DNA of 64,000 bases from Scilla litardierei. Taxonomy: Eukaryota > Streptophyta > Magnoliopsida > Asparagales > Asparagaceae. The notes under the pieces were generated by a model, which did not search any database, had not been told where the DNA came from, and saw only the letters and a program-made list of their open reading frames with translations. Where the stretch lies: NCBI GenBank assembly GCA_030789695.1, contig CM061139.1:199737641-199801640 (forward strand). Reading direction: 5' to 3'. Shown in pieces: positions 1-13,364 of this stretch. Both the position numbers and the translations under genes were made by a program. Positions within the stretch are counted from its first letter, which is position 1; each line of letters starts with the position of its first letter.

Positions 1-1119
1 AAATAAACATGATAATTTAAATTTGTAAGAAATCATAAAGAAATTTTCAATGTGTTAACAATTTTGCTTTAATAGATGGAGTATGAATAAGGTTTCAGTG
101 AAATGTCAAGTGAAATGGCTCCATTGGAATTACTGCTTCAATAGAGGCTTCTATATAGGTATTGATTTGAATTACTATCTCAGTTAGAACCAAACCCATG
201 TCTGGAGTTAAGGCCAATAGAATTAAACGCCTGCCGAGATAAAACATATAATATGGATTATTATGTTGGATCAAACCAAATATAATAGAGTAGCATTTCA
301 GAGAATTGGTTACCAACATGGTCATTTTTAAAGCAAAGAGATTAAAATTGAATATGTGATGGTTTTCTATATTAGGTTATACTCAATATAATTAAGAAGT
401 TTTTTTTGAAGATTGTGGTTATCCCAATAGAAAACAGATGTTACATTAGATTTTTGTTGCCTTTCCATATGGTTTAACAAGACCAACAGTTAAATAGGGA
501 ATGTGTCATGTGAAGATTATTTGGCATTGTTCATGGTAGATATTTATTATTAATAAAGGCAACTAAAAGTTTAAAATATTTTCATTTATAATGGATGAGT
601 TTTATTTGATTGTACATTTGAAAATCAAAGCAATCACTGTTAATTGTGTTTTATGTGCAAAATTATACTTTGAATTCATTGTGAGGAATATGTAAAAAGC
701 ACTAATGTTCAAGGCTCAACGATGAAAATTGATTAAAAAGTTAATGAGTTAGTTTCCTAAATTATCGCAGCGGAATATAAATAATGTTGAACATGCCTAA
801 ACACCATGTACGTTTTGTTAAATACTAGTTCAAACGAAATCATCAACCACCAAAATTTAGAGGATTTTCCTTGCTCTCCTTGGCTTGTTTTGTATTGTTG
901 CTCCTTGGATTTTGTCAATACATACAAACACAATATAATATATGGATGCTGACAGCGCATGATATTTTCATAGATTAAAACATAAATACATCAAAAATTT
1001 TGTCACTTCCATATTGATTGCTAAAGAATTAGGTTGTTGAAATTTGACGGTTTCACGACAATAGAACTTCTCCTACCCTAGACCCACGAGCAAAGATCTT
1101 GGGTTTCATTATACCTTTG
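1..1119. other. Intergenic, no gene recognised
   Basis: This stretch is AT-rich and all open frames are short. I see no conserved motif, RNA gene or clear repeat. It ends at the left boundary of a Copia element. Confidence 0.6.
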
Positions 1120-1122
1120 TGT

Positions 1123-1608
1123 TGTGATTCTCACTGATCACTAGAAGACTTACTGATTACAGTAAAACAGTAAAAATACTGATTACGGTAAAACAGTAAA
1201 AACTGGAGAGTAAAAAGGACTTCATTATTTCTCACTGGAAATAACTTTACACACTCTATGGTAAACACACAAAAAACCCAATACAACTTTTACCTCTCTG
1301 TGGTAACTTCCCTCTCTGGGGTAATTTTCTCTCTCTGGAGAAATCCCTCACTCTTACCTCTCTGGGTTTCCTCCTTACTCTTTCTCTTGAAGATGAGATT
1401 GCTTGTGTTTTGTGCTGATTTCAAAGCTCTGCCTTCATCCCCTTTTATAGGGATGAGAACCTTGCAAAAATGTCATCAATGACGTTTTTATATTTGACTA
1501 ATCAAAACAATTAGCAGCCACTTGCGTTTGCAATTCAACCTTGGCTACCATTTGGAAAGGGATAGCTTGGACTTTGTTTTGTAGCTTGTCTTGTAGCTGG
1601 ACCTTTTA
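1123..1608 (-). repeat. 3' LTR of the Copia element
   Basis: It matches 5756-6244 along nearly its full length with scattered substitutions. Read on the minus strand the LTR begins TAAAAGGTCC (TGAAAGGTCC in the other copy) and ends in ...ATCACA. It holds several copies of a GGTAAAAG-type motif and a TATA-like stretch around the phrase cttttatagggatgag. Confidence 0.88.
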
Positions 1609-1622
1609 ATTCTCCCCCTCCA
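1609..1622 (-). other. Polypurine tract
   Basis: Read on the minus strand this is GGAGGGGGAGAATT, immediately upstream of the 3' LTR, where plus-strand synthesis is primed in LTR elements. The same tract precedes the LTR in the truncated copy near 33808. Confidence 0.8.
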
Positions 1623-1628
1623 GCTCCA

Positions 1629-3066
1629 TCAAAAGTGATTGTACTTAACAACTACCCCAGCTATATCTTTGCATAGCTCTAGCTTTTCCCATGTCACCAC
1701 CTTGGTGAACTTGTCTGCTGGATTTTCCTTCGTATGGATCTTCACTAGTCTTAACGGCTGTTGATCTATCACCTCGCATATCCAATGGTAGCGAATGTCA
1801 ATATGCTTTGTCCAAACATGATACATCGAATTCTTGCTCAGATCTAAAGCACTTTGACTATCACACTATACCTTGTACATTTTCTGCTTGATCCCTAATT
1901 CTTGGAGAAATCGCTTTAACCACAACATTTCCTTACCAGCTTCTGTAATTGCAAGATACTCTGCCTCTGTTGTGGATAGCGCAACACACTTCTGCAATCT
2001 TGACTGCCAGGACACAGCTCCCTCTGTAAAAGTGTAGACAAAACCTGATGTAGATTTTCTACTATCAAGATCTTCAGCCATGTCTGCATCTGTATAGCCC
2101 TTCAAGATTAGATCAGCTTCTCTGTAGCACAGACATGCCTTTGAAGTACCCTTCAGGTATCGGAGAATCCATTTGAACGCCTCCCAATGTTCCTTTCCTG
2201 GATAAGAAATGAATCGACTATCATTCCCACCGCATGGGCAATGTCAGGACGTGTACACACCATTGCATACATCAGACTCCCAACTGCTGAAGAATAAGGT
2301 ATCGCTGACATCTCCTCCGTCTCTTTCTTGGATGAAGGGCTTGACCTCCTGCTCAACTTGAAGTGGTTGGCCAATGGAAGCTAACTGGTTTGGCATGATC
2401 CATCTTGAATCTCTTGATCATGCGTTCAATGTACTTCTCCTGAGATAGCCTTAGCTTGTTATGTTTTTTATCTCAGACTATCTGCATTCCCACAATTTGT
2501 TGAGCCGAACCTAAGTCTTTCATATCAAAAGACTTAGAGAGTTCCTTCTTCAGCTGGCCGATTTTTGTTGCATCTTGTCCAACGATCAGCATATCGTCGA
2601 CATATAAAAGTAATGCAACGAAGTTACCGTCTGAAAACTGATGTGTATAAACACACTGGTCTGTAACGGTCCTTTTGTAGCCTTGACTCATCATGAATGA
2701 GTCAAACTTCATGTACCACTGTCGTGGTGCTTGCTTGAGGCCGTACAGACTCTTCTTCAGCTTGCATACGAGATTTTCTTTGCTTGAAACCTCGAAACCT
2801 TCTGGTTGCTCCATGTAGATTTCTTCATGTAGATCACCATGAAGAAATGCCATCTTGACATCCATCTGCTCAAGCTTTAAATTTAACATGGCTACCAATC
2901 CGAGGATGACGCGGATTGAAACCATATTCACAACAGGTGAAAAGATCTCGTCAAAGTTAATACCTTTCTTCTGAAGGAATCCTTTGACCAACAGCCAGGC
3001 TTTGTGTTTCACCATCTTTCCGTTACCATCTTTCTTAACCTTGAACACACATTTGTTCTTCAACAC
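1629..3066 (-). pseudogene. Copia reverse transcriptase and RNase H, broken
   Basis: The segment 2473-3066 carries reverse transcriptase motifs of Copia elements, including YGLKQAPRQW and the catalytic LLLYVDDMLIVG. RNase H follows in pieces at 2153-2374, 1866-2105 and 1629-1826, with SRKSTSGFVYTF, the STTEAEY motif and a terminal HIDIRYH block. Frames change between the pieces and stop codons intervene, so the polyprotein is dead here. In life this part would copy the element RNA in virus-like particles. Confidence 0.92.
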
Positions 3067-3122
3067 CTTCTTTCCTTATGGAAGCTTGACCAACTCATAA
3101 GTAGAATTCTTCTGCAGAGATT

Positions 3123-4690
3123 TCATCTCATCCTGCATAGATTGTAGCCAACTTTCTTTGTTCTTGTGAGATACTGCTTCTTGAAAACTCTTTGGCTCCT
3201 CCTCTTCAGAAAGTAGAAGATACTCAGCTTCAAATATCTGGTTGATGGAATCCGGCCTCGTTCAGATCTCTGTACTTGTGAGTTGTTGACTTCATGAGGT
3301 GTACTGTCATATGCCTGCGGTGATGGTGGTGCAATAGCCGATGGAGAGGGTTGTGGCTCCCCCTGCTCAGCATCCGCCTCTTTTGCCACCTCTTGTTCAA
3401 CAGCCTCCTCTTCTTCTGGTATTTCTTCATGCACCTCTTCGTATTGCGTTGATGCTGGGTCTGGAACAATGTCTTCAGCACTTGAGCTTGCAGTTGAAGA
3501 CACCATGGGCTTTTCAATGTCTTCCCATGTCTGATTTTCTTGAAACATCACATCCCTGCTCCGAATAACATTCTTCGTCTTTGGGTCCCACAATCTGTAC
3601 CCAAATTTTTCATCTCCATAGCCGATGAAGATACAAGGAATGGTCCTTGCATTAAGCTTCTGCCTTTGCTCCTTGGATACATATGCAAAGGCTAAGCAAC
3701 CGAATACCCTCAGGTGGGAGTATGAGGGATTCTTATCAGACCATACCTTCTCTGGAATCGTAAAATCTAAAGGTACTGATGGTGATCTGTTGATGAGGTA
3801 GCATGTGCCTCGAACAACTTCTCCCCAGAATGGCTTTGGTGGCTTAGCCATACTGAGCATGCTTCTGACCTTCTCCATGATCGTCTGGTTCATCCTTTCA
3901 GCTACGCCGTTGTGTTGTGGAGTGCGAGAAACCGTCTTCTCATGTCTAATGCCTTGACTTTTGCAGTAGACATCGAACGCTCTGGAAGTGTATTCGTCTC
4001 CATTGTCTGAGCAGATGTACTTTAGCTTCTTTCATGTCTCACGTTCGACCATGACGTGGAACAACTTGAAGTAGTCGAGCACTTGGTCTTTTGTCCTCAA
4101 GAAGTAGACACACATTCCGAGAAGCATCATCAATGAAGGTCAAGAAGTACCTGTTGCCACCTAGTGATTCAACCTCCAGGGGACCGCAAACATCAGAGTG
4201 TACCAGACTGAGTAACTCTAATCTCCTTGTTGAAGAAGAAGTGAAGGATACTCTATGTTGCTTGCCAAATAAGCAATCTTAACAAAAGATCTAGTCCAGC
4301 ATTCTTAGTGATTGACATCAGCTCCTTCTTTGTCAAGAGAGATACCCTCTCTCACTCATGTGACCAAGTCGTTGGTGCCACAGACTTGGAGTAGCCTCAC
4401 GTTCCACCACGTTAAGACTATCGGTACATATCTTCACATGAGTTTTGTATAACGTATCACAAATGTGTCTCTTTGCTGTAATCATGGCACCTTTCGTCAT
4501 TCTTCATGTGTCGTTGCTGAAGTGGTTGTCGAAGCCCTGTTTGTCAAGGGCTGTCTCCGAGAGCAAGTTCAGCCGAAGGTCTGGCACATGTCGGACATCC
4601 TTCAGCGATATTGTGCAGCCGACGTTCGTCTGAATCTGAACGTCACCAATTCCTACAATCTTGCAGGAACTTGTATTTCCCATCTTCATG
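3123..4690 (-). pseudogene. Copia protease-integrase region, broken
   Basis: At 4504-4689 the minus strand encodes the segment after the protease core that ends in VRHVPDLRLNLLS, typical of Copia polyproteins. The integrase follows, with MNQTIMEKVRSML at 3893 and the C-terminal GCLAFAYVSKEQRQKL and FIGYGDEKFGYRLWDP blocks around 3600-3720. An acidic, Pro/Glu-rich spacer at 3250-3500 links it to reverse transcriptase. Stops and frameshifts separate the parts. Confidence 0.88.
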
Positions 4691-4890
4691 ATGCCAAAGT
4701 CTCATGCCTTGTAGCTGGTGAAGAAGTCGCTTCGAGGAGTGGCGTGGAAGGATGCTGCTGTATCAACCACCCACTCGTTGTCCTGGTTGAAAACGTGAAG
4801 GCATGTCTTATCTTGGAGATAGCAAATGGCCACTTCTCTGGTACAAGTAACTAACGCCTCTGCATCCTTGATTTTCTGTTGAGAACCATT

Positions 4891-5691
4891 TTAACCTTGT
4901 TCTCGAAACAGCTTCCGGCAGTTTTTCTTCATGTGGCCCTCCATGCCACAATGGTAACATTTGTAGGTAGGCCTCCTCCCGTCTGTAGACCTACCACGGT
5001 TTTTGCTATTGCCTTTGCCCCAGCTTTGACAACCTCCTTGTTGTCTTCCTCGAGTCTCTGTCACGAGTGCATGCGATTGGTCGGTGCCGGCTTCTTTTCT
5101 CCTGGCCTCCTCATTGAAGAGGGCATCATTAACCATTGATATAGTAAGCTTGCCGTTTGGGGCCGAATTACTGAGAGAGACCACCAACGTCTCCCAGTTG
5201 TCTGGAAGAGAATTGAGAAGGAGAAGAGCTTGCTCTTCATCTCCAAGGTGTAACTCCACCGTAGATAGTTGATTCACCAGGCTCTGGAACTCGCTCGTGT
5301 GCTCGACAACGGGAGTTCTACTCCATAGCTTCAAATTTACTAATCGCCTCGTTAACAAGGCTTTGTTTCGAGCGGTCTTGGCTTGATACATGTCCTCTAG
5401 CTTTTGCTAGAGGGCATATGCGTCTGTATCCTGCACAACATGATGGAAGACGTTGTGATCGATCCATTGTCGGATTTGACCGACCGTCTTTGGATTCATC
5501 TTCTTCCAGTCAGCTTCTTTGGTGGATTCTGGCTTTACTCTGTTGACCTCCAATGGGTCAAATAAATCTTTACAACTAAGAAGATCCTCCATTCGAGGTC
5601 TCCACAATGTGTAATTTGTGGCCATCAGCTTGATCATTGCTTCTGATGATGAAGACTCTTCCATTGACATTTTGAAGAGGAAAAAATAATG
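4891..5691 (-). pseudogene. Copia gag with zinc knuckle, one in-frame stop
   Basis: The likely start is the Met at about 5671 (MSMEESSSSEAMIKL), since upstream codons run into leader sequence. The N-terminal part ends at a stop near 5407. The frame continues at once from about 5391 to 4891 with LLLNSLPDNWETLV and ends with the CCHC knuckle CYHCGMEGHMKKNC. Gag packages element RNA. A single stop between two otherwise open parts suggests fairly recent decay. Confidence 0.88.
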
Positions 5692-5740
5692 GTAAAAAAA
5701 TTTCACTTCTTTTTTTACTCTATCACGCACAGCTCACCTA

Positions 5741-5753
5741 GGCTCTGATACTA
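5741..5753 (-). other. Primer-binding site, initiator-tRNA-Met type
   Basis: On the minus strand the bases just inside the 5' LTR read TAGTATCAGAGCC, one mismatch from the usual plant TGGTATCAGAGCC complementary to the 3' end of initiator tRNA-Met. This fixes the element's direction. Confidence 0.8.
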
Positions 5754-5755
5754 CT

Positions 5756-6244
5756 TGTGGTTCTCACTGATCACTATAAGACTTACTGATTACTGTAAAA
5801 CAATAAAAATACTGATCACGGTAAAACAGTAAAAATTGGAGAGTAAAAAAACTTTACTATTTCTCACTGTAAATAACTTTACACACTCTAAGGTAAACAC
5901 CACTAAAAACTCAATACAACTTTTACCTCTCTGGGGGTAACTTTCCTCTCTGGAGTAATTTTCTCTCACTGGAGAAATCCCTCACTCTTACCTCTCTGGG
6001 TTTCCTCCTCACCCTTTCTCTTGAAGATGAGATTGCTTATGTTTTAGGCTGATTTCAAAGCTCTGCCTTCATCCTCTTTTATAGGGATGAGAACCTTGCA
6101 AAAACGTCATCAATGACGTTTTTATATTTGACTAATCAAAACGATTAGCAGCCCCTTGCGTTTGCAATTCAAACTTGGCTACCATTTGGAAAGGGATAGC
6201 TTGGACTTTATCTTGTAGCTTTTGTCTTGTAGCTGGACCTTTCA
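5756..6244 (-). repeat. 5' LTR of the Copia element
   Basis: The right-hand LTR, 489 bp, starts with TG on the plus strand and ends in CA at 6243-6244. It is the partner of 1123-1608. Confidence 0.88.
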
Positions 6245-6268
6245 CTTTAGTCTATTTGGTTTTAGCGT

Positions 6269-6585
6269 GTGTATAGATCAACATGAATGATTTTGATTGG
6301 CAAAGAAAAACTCGGGGAATATACTTTTTTTTCTTTAATGATCAAAATTATGTGTTGACCTCTTTTCTTTGATAATCGAAACCATTCATGTTGATCTACA
6401 TATGTTAAAACCTAGATGAACCTTAAGCTCTTTGTTCATTGATTTAAGTGTACTAAAAAATTTGTAAAACCATTAAATATTGAACAACTCGTTTCACAAG
6501 CAAACAACATGGAAATACCAAGATTTTTGATGTATTTATGTTTTAAATGATGACGATCAATGTGAATGGTTTCGAACATCAGAGA
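6269..6585. repeat. Foldback (MITE-like) inverted repeat, three arms
   Basis: The arm GAAACCATTCATGTTGATC near 6378-6396 has an inverted partner (gatcaatgtgaatggtttc) near 6557-6575. A third, inverted arm (tagatcaacatgaatgattt) lies at about 6274-6293. Arms run about 45 bp with mismatches. The design resembles the foldback at 17762-17970, whose arm starts CGAAACCGTTCATTTCGATT, so these may be one family. No coding capacity. Confidence 0.6.
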
Positions 6586-7376
6586 AAGAAAAAAGAATAG
6601 ATTTTTAGGTGCAACATACAAAAAATTTATATGCTGTCAACACATTTATATTATGTTGTATGTGTGTGTATGTGTACATTTATATTATGTTGTTTGTGTG
6701 TGCATGTGTAAAGTGTTTTTGGAGTGTCTCCTTAGGATCCACTTTACGCTACACAGGCACAAACCTATGTGCATATACATTTACATATAAAGCGTGATTA
6801 TAATTCACTATGTTGGATCAAACTTGTTGATTCAATCACCCAAGTTTAATAAGTGAGTATTTTCGTTGGATGCAATCTAGCACATTTAAACTACTTAGAA
6901 ATAAGAATTCTGCGAATTTTTGATATGTTATATGCATGCATGAAGTGGTAGCAAATTAGTCTAATTCTATGGCAATCATGTATCATGGATTTTTTTGCCA
7001 CTTGCTGCAAGGGTAAAACTTATCAATATCATTTGATTTTTAAAATATTAAGTTTAAATGTGTTAGATCATATCCAACGAAATGTATTTTCGATTTGGGT
7101 TGCAATTTTTAAATTTCGAATGGTGGGATCTATAGTTTCGATCGTCTCAAGTGGATCCTTCTCTCCCCCTTCCCTCCCTCCCTCCATTTATTTCTCTCTG
7201 TCTGCGCACGCGCACACATGTGTTTATGTGTATAGTGTTCCAAAAGTGACTCCTTCGATGATTTTCCAATGAATAGGCCTAAAATTGTGCAATTGTGAAA
7301 CTTCATGGATATTATACTCTGTTCATCATGATGGTCTTGATGATACAAAAATGGTTGTGCTTAAAAAAAAGCATGT

Positions 7377-7476
7377 GATTTTGATACTTTTTACCATGAT
7401 TAAATGATATCATTTTTTACTACTTGAAAGCCATCCATGTTGCAACCGCTTAACACATGGTTAAAAAGTATCAAAA
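7377..7476. repeat. Short inverted repeat
   Basis: The sequence TTTTGATACTTTTTACCATG near 7379-7398 is mirrored by catggttaaaaagtatcaaaa at 7456-7476, leaving a loop of about 57 bp. It could be a MITE remnant; there is no clear target duplication. Confidence 0.5.
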
Positions 7477-7661
7477 GTGCATACTTTTTTGTATATAAAT
7501 ATTTGTTGGCATGCAGTTCATGATGAACATAGTCAATCTTCTTTAGGGTGGTCTATAACATATTGTGATTTAAATGAGTCCTTAAATAAAAGCGCCTTAG
7601 GAGCATTTTCCCAATATAAGGGCAATGTGCATCATGTGTTGAAAATCCCCCGACCCCCAAT

Positions 7662-7693
<32 letters not shown>
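7662..7693. repeat. (CA)n microsatellite
   Basis: A run of about sixteen CA dinucleotides in the upstream region of the kinase relic. Confidence 0.9.
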
Positions 7694-7695
<2 letters not shown>

Positions 7696-7881
7696 TATGT
7701 AGCATAGAATCAATGCCTAGTTGCAGATCACACAGCCATTTTCCGAATCCAATATGGTCTATTGTGGTATCCCTGTAAATTTCAAACCGTGATTAGCTTA
7801 TATGTTAACTAGAATACCAAAGGGAAATAAGTACCCTTTTAATGGATGTTCTTTCGTAATGTCAAATGTTATGGATGGCAG

Positions 7882-9104
<1,223 letters not shown>

Positions 9105-10184
9105 CGAATACAAAGTAGTAGGAAATAGAATTTTTGTATATAATTATGCACGACACTAGTGTTATGTATTGCAGCTTCATAAATTCGTTTCTTCTGCTTT
9201 CGCTCTTTTATATCCGAATTACTTGGCATGTCATGTTCTCCGATACGGTGAAAATTGTGATACAAATATCAAAAATATCTCAATATTAATTTAGGATTTA
9301 TGAGGGGGTTTTGAAGTTTTTTTGGAACCCAAAATACTGATTCTTTGAAGCGTAGAAGTTAATTTAAATTTTTGGCTTTTTTTACCCAAAAAACTTGTCC
9401 AAGTGCTAAGTTTTAATGGATTAACCTCCCCGAACGAAACCTTAGAAACCAAGCCAATGACAATGATAACGGCCTGCAACCTTAATCCCGTTTCAATTTG
9501 CATCGAATGTTGTACTTTTAATGAAATTATTTATCTATATTTGTATTGAAACTTTCTCATAAATTACACGATTCAATTCTATACGATAAAACAAATAAAG
9601 TATTATGATAGGATTATAAATTAAGTTTCTGCAATAAATTATGAAGATGAAAAGGTCGGTGAAAATTGTATTAAACAAATTATGATAGGATTATAAATTA
9701 TACTCGTCAAAATTAGAATAATGTGGCTACACATTCGTATTGAACTAGAATTCTACTCCACAAAAAAAGGTAGGCGATAAAAATAAATCTCAATTGTTTA
9801 TCATTGTCAAAATAAAAAATCATTAAATGGATTATGGGAATACCAACAAAGGACAAATTATGAAAATGATATAAATTTAGGGGTTTATTATTCATAAGCT
9901 TTACGTGGAGAAGTCTTCACCTAATTATTTAATTACCACTGCTGCATTCTAGATTGTTTGAATATTATACCCGACTAAATTTTCTTCTAGAATTTGTAGA
10001 AAAAATTACTCACAATCGTTGATTCACTAGTCTTAAAGTAGGAAAAAATTCACCACTAAATTTTTTAAAAGATGGGAGTATGTCGTAAGCAGTCATGATC
10101 AAAGTTGGTCATTTCGTAGCAGTTAGCATCATTTGACAAATTTACAACTACTCTTTCTAAATCACCCCGTCCAAATTGACTACC
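9105..10184. other. AT-rich intergenic, no gene recognised
   Basis: This is the downstream region of the kinase relic. Open frames are short and show no recognisable motif, and I see no clear repeat structure. Confidence 0.55.
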
Positions 10185-10560
10185 AAACTAAGTTTTTTGT
10201 TGGCTAATTTTGAAATGAGAATAATGTGTATCATATGTATATGAACTTAGGTCTCATATGCTGTCGTGAAAACTTCACACTCTCGTGTTTTTTTTTGGAG
10301 TATTCACAAAAAAATACCTAATGTTTGGGCTATCTTTCAAGTTAATAATCTGAACTTTTAAGTTGTACATATTTAAACACTAACGTTGTATGTCGGGTTT
10401 AACTTGATACCTTTTTCCTATTTTCCGTCCAAAAGACTGAAATCTAGACGATTTTATCCCTCCCATCGTTCCTCACAAGGGAAATCTCAAAAAAATACCC
10501 TAACGTTAATGTTATATTTCAATTTAATACTCAGAACGGTAGCAAAATTGCCTCCTATGA
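10185..10560 (+). repeat. Left arm of the large inverted repeat
   Basis: It shares, in inverted orientation with 17500-18110, the aataatgtgtatcatat segment (10219-10235) and the AAAAAAATACC-type blocks at about 10306-10316 and 10492-10502, each followed by a tttcaagttaata-like phrase. Similarity is patchy by eye. Confidence 0.6.
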
Positions 10561-10701
10561 CCATTAACAAAGCGGTTAATTCTACTCTTCTTTGCTTTAC
10601 GGAAAAGAATTCCAATGAATCATGTTGAAAACAAGAGGATCTGTATGCCAATGAAAAAAATTAATACACTGACATCCACATATCCCTCGAACAAAGGCAA
10701 C

Positions 10702-11425
10702 TCAAAATCGATAGCACCCATCGGATGGCACCATGGAGTGAACATATTGTTTGAGGAGGCCCTCGTGTGAAGGGCTGTCTAATTCTATCTTCAGGATCGG
10801 GTCAAATGACCAATCATGATCAAAATCCGGCCAATGTTGGACATGATCAGCTTCAGTCATCAAAGGAACCAATAAGATGGCCACGCATCGACATCTGATG
10901 GTGGTGGTAGTACTAGCGGTGTCAAGCTATGCAAGGCATCAATGCTGGGTAGTAGTTCTTCGAGAACAAATACATCATCAGATGGCGACGACAATGGATT
11001 ACTACTGCCGCTGCTGCCTGACTGATTAGTGGCATTATCAAACACCACACCACAGCTCCCAGTTTCATAACATCGGCCACAATCACCATGGATCCATGTT
11101 GATGTGGTTACTGCTGCTGCTGTAGTTGCTCGACTCGCCTTCTCTTTCTCCATCCCCAGAGATGATGATGCTCGTGGTGATGGGCTCACCGTTGGGGCTC
11201 TGGCCAAGGGTCACGAAACCAATTCCACCTGGACATGCTTATGAAGACCAATGAGGCAGAGCTCCATACGATAGAAGAATATGTCGTTGATATGGACCCT
11301 GGGGATGAACGGTGGGAGATGGTCGAGGGCATCGTCTCTCTCAATTGAAGAAGCTCTGCTCCCCTAACAAATGGGCCAAGAGGGGCCACCCCTCTCCCCA
11401 CCCCTCCCCCTCCCCCACCTCCCAT
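10702..11425 (-). pseudogene. Unrecognised Ser-rich coding fragment
   Basis: The minus strand has linked open pieces: 10860-11207 (motifs SSSLGMEKEKASR, GSSGSSNPLSSPSDDVFV) and 10702-10884 (HWPDFDHDWSFDPILKIEL), which look like one protein with a frameshift near 10870. Composition, with Ser/Pro-rich stretches and acidic patches, is reminiscent of the C-terminus of a transcription factor, but I see no DNA-binding domain. Base composition is more GC-rich than the surroundings, fitting a captured exon. I do not recognise the family. Confidence 0.4.
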
Positions 11426-11730
11426 TTCTTGGCCCGCCCCACCGCTCTCCTGGCCCTGGCCTCGGCCATGTTCACCGAGGAGCAGAAAGTGCTTGCCTAC
11501 CTCTTAGGCTGTTGATGCTCCGACAAGAAAGACATGAACAAACAGAAGAACAAGAAGAACAAGAACAACCACCCCCTAAATTGGGCTGCTCCTGTTTCGG
11601 CTGCTACTAAAGCTTCCGGGCTCGCTGGGATTCTTCCCCTAACCGACATTTCATTCACGCCATCATCGATGCGTTTGAGGAGACCTCGACAACGCTCGCC
11701 AAGATGACGAAGACTAAGAACATTAGCCTA
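11340..11730 (+). pseudogene. Fragment of a conserved plant Cys-rich protein (CxCFxCY...RWDSSPN type)
   Basis: The plus strand encodes FLARPTALLALASAMFTEEQ then KVLAYLL, and after frameshifts LGCSCFGCY followed by RWDSSPNRHFIH and IIDAFEE. This matches, from memory, a small plant family of unknown function with a CDCFDCYxSYWxRWDSSPN core. Here a stop interrupts the core directly after CFGCY and the poly-Pro/Lys-rich linker is out of frame, so it is a relic. It lies inside the inverted-repeat composite, consistent with capture. Confidence 0.55.
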
Positions 11731-12067
11731 TTCATGTGCAACTACCACTCTTTTGTAGCAAATAACCTAAACAGAATAGGATATGGTGGGCATGCCAGAT
11801 GGAATGTGGTGAATTTAGTAGTCTTCATGTTCTTCAAATGTACTTGGGTGAGCAATACTGCAGCGGTGAAGTCTTTGTTGCCTTTTGGGGTCGTCTGCTC
11901 CATAGGGCTTCTTTTTGGCGGTTCAAACTTCTTGATCTTCATGGTTGTATTCGTGTCCATTCTCGTTGGTTGGTTTATCATCGGTATTCACTGCCTCAAG
12001 AATCTCATCATGTTGCAGCGTTCATGTTTTGACATATATTTTACTCTTGTAATGCATGATATCTCTG
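11731..12067 (+). other. Region without a recognised gene inside the composite
   Basis: One frame stays open for 123 codons from 11704 and contains hydrophobic stretches (LIFMVVFVSILVGWFIIGI), but it runs on from the relic above in a different frame and has no family resemblance I can name. I do not call it a gene. Confidence 0.35.
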
Positions 12068-12162
12068 ATTTTTGACATATATTTTACATATATTTTTGAC
12101 ATATATTTTTGACAAAAATATCCAATATATTTTTGACATGTATTTTTGACATATATTTTACC
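12068..12162. repeat. AT-rich minisatellite (TTTTGACATATAT unit)
   Basis: About six imperfect copies of a 13-bp unit TTTTGACATATAT follow one another. The phrase aatgcatgatatctctgatt just before it recurs just after it (about 12179-12196), so the block is bracketed by a short direct repeat. Confidence 0.75.
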
Positions 12163-12210
12163 ATTATAATGTAATACAATGCATGATATCTTTGATTCTC
12201 AAATTGAAAT

Positions 12211-13290
12211 TGTTAGGGTTGAATTTCTGCTGATATTTGTTGGCATTAGTGGCACCACAGCTGGAGAGTTCAGTTTGAGAAAGCAGAATTGTTTTTGAGC
12301 AGTTTGAGCAGTAATGTTGAACATAATGTTGCAATATAATGTTCAACATTCGGGATCTGGAATTCTGGTTCATATGCAGAAAGTGCTGCTTTGGTCTGCA
12401 GATCTGTCTTGCGGATTCAGATCTGATTTTGCTGCCTAGAATGTCTTGCGGATTCAGATCTGATTTGCTGCCTAGAATGTCGGGGATTCCTGAATTGATT
12501 GTGGAATATCTGCATGAGAGATATTTGGAAAGCCCTTCCTAAAACAGTTGCTAAATTGAAGGGATGTTGGGTTGAAATAGAAAGTCAATATCTCGCAGAT
12601 TTGTTGGTTGGGAAGATTGATTGCTGGAGATCTTTTTATAGTATCTCCAACCTATTCTGGTATAGGTAGCTGTGATTGAGGAATCGCTGGAGATATATTT
12701 GGTAGCTATTATTCTCTCGTTATTATTGTTGATTCTGTTGGAGAGAATCTTGCCCGTAAATCAGTTTAATGCTAGAGGATTTTGCGGAACCAATTGCCCG
12801 AATTGGTTTGGATTTTTGCGGGCTGCCGTATCTGAACAGATGATTCAATGTTTCCGACCCTATCTACTCCGCAATCAAGGGGAAGCGAAGCATATATGGG
12901 TTGTGCAGTTTTTCGGCTAAGGCATGGCTTTTGCGAAAGTTTATCGAAGAACTCCGGGAGGGAGGCCGACGGTGGAGGAGTGAAGGGAGTTGATTCTAGT
13001 CGGTGGTGCAAGGGGACCTTGCGGGAAAGGGGAGCTTGCCGAGAATACTTCATGGGTTTAGAGACCACCCATCACGGTTTGTATTGAGGGGGAGCTTGTT
13101 CCTCCTAATAGAATCGCGATACTTAGTGATTGTACTCATTGATTATTTTAGTGGAGTATTCTGATTTTCTGGGCATGGCCCCGCAGATGTAGGTGTGTGC
13201 ACCAAACTGTGTTACCAAGTCTTGTGTGTCTTTGATTGGTTTGTGTTGATCCTTTGGCTTTATTGATTATTATTGCGTACTGAATTTACA
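12211..13290 (+). repeat. 5' LTR, 1080 bp
   Basis: It begins TGTTAGGGTT and ends TTTACA. It contains a palindromic cluster around atgttgaacataatgttg (12312-12345) and a tandem pair of a cttgcggattcagatctgat unit near 12407-12480. A TATA-like box (tttttatagtatctcc) lies near 12632. Confidence 0.9.
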
Positions 13291-13304
13291 ATTGGTATCC
13301 GAGA
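13291..13304 (+). other. Primer-binding site
   Basis: ATTGGTATCCGAGA directly follows the LTR and resembles the initiator tRNA-Met complement TTGGTATCAGAGC with a changed base. Confidence 0.7.
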
Positions 13305-13364
13305 GGTCACCTGTGTATCTTTGTTATCAAAGAAGGTGTGATCTTGGATTTCAGTATTTGATAC

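Larger units (their letters stand above)
1120..6244 (-). mobile_element. Tnt1-like Ty1/Copia LTR retrotransposon, decayed
   Basis: Two closely similar LTRs of about 487 bp bracket an interior coding on the minus strand in the Copia order gag, protease, integrase, reverse transcriptase, RNase H. A primer-binding site and polypurine tract sit just inside the LTRs. The reading frames are broken by several stops and frameshifts, so this copy cannot make a complete polyprotein. Flanking pentamers are ctttg (1115-1119) and cttta (6245-6249), a target duplication with one change. A truncated relative lies at 33499-34250 in the opposite orientation. The Tnt1/Tork assignment rests on domain order and motif style and is an inference. 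Confidence 0.9.
6586..7881. other. Non-coding stretch with simple repeats
   Basis: No gene is supported. It contains TG-rich runs near 6655-6715, a CT-rich tract at 7160-7200, a short inverted repeat (7377-7476) and a CA tract (7662-7693). Its end abuts the first recognisable exon of the kinase relic. The missing extracellular and N-lobe exons of that gene are not here. Confidence 0.55.
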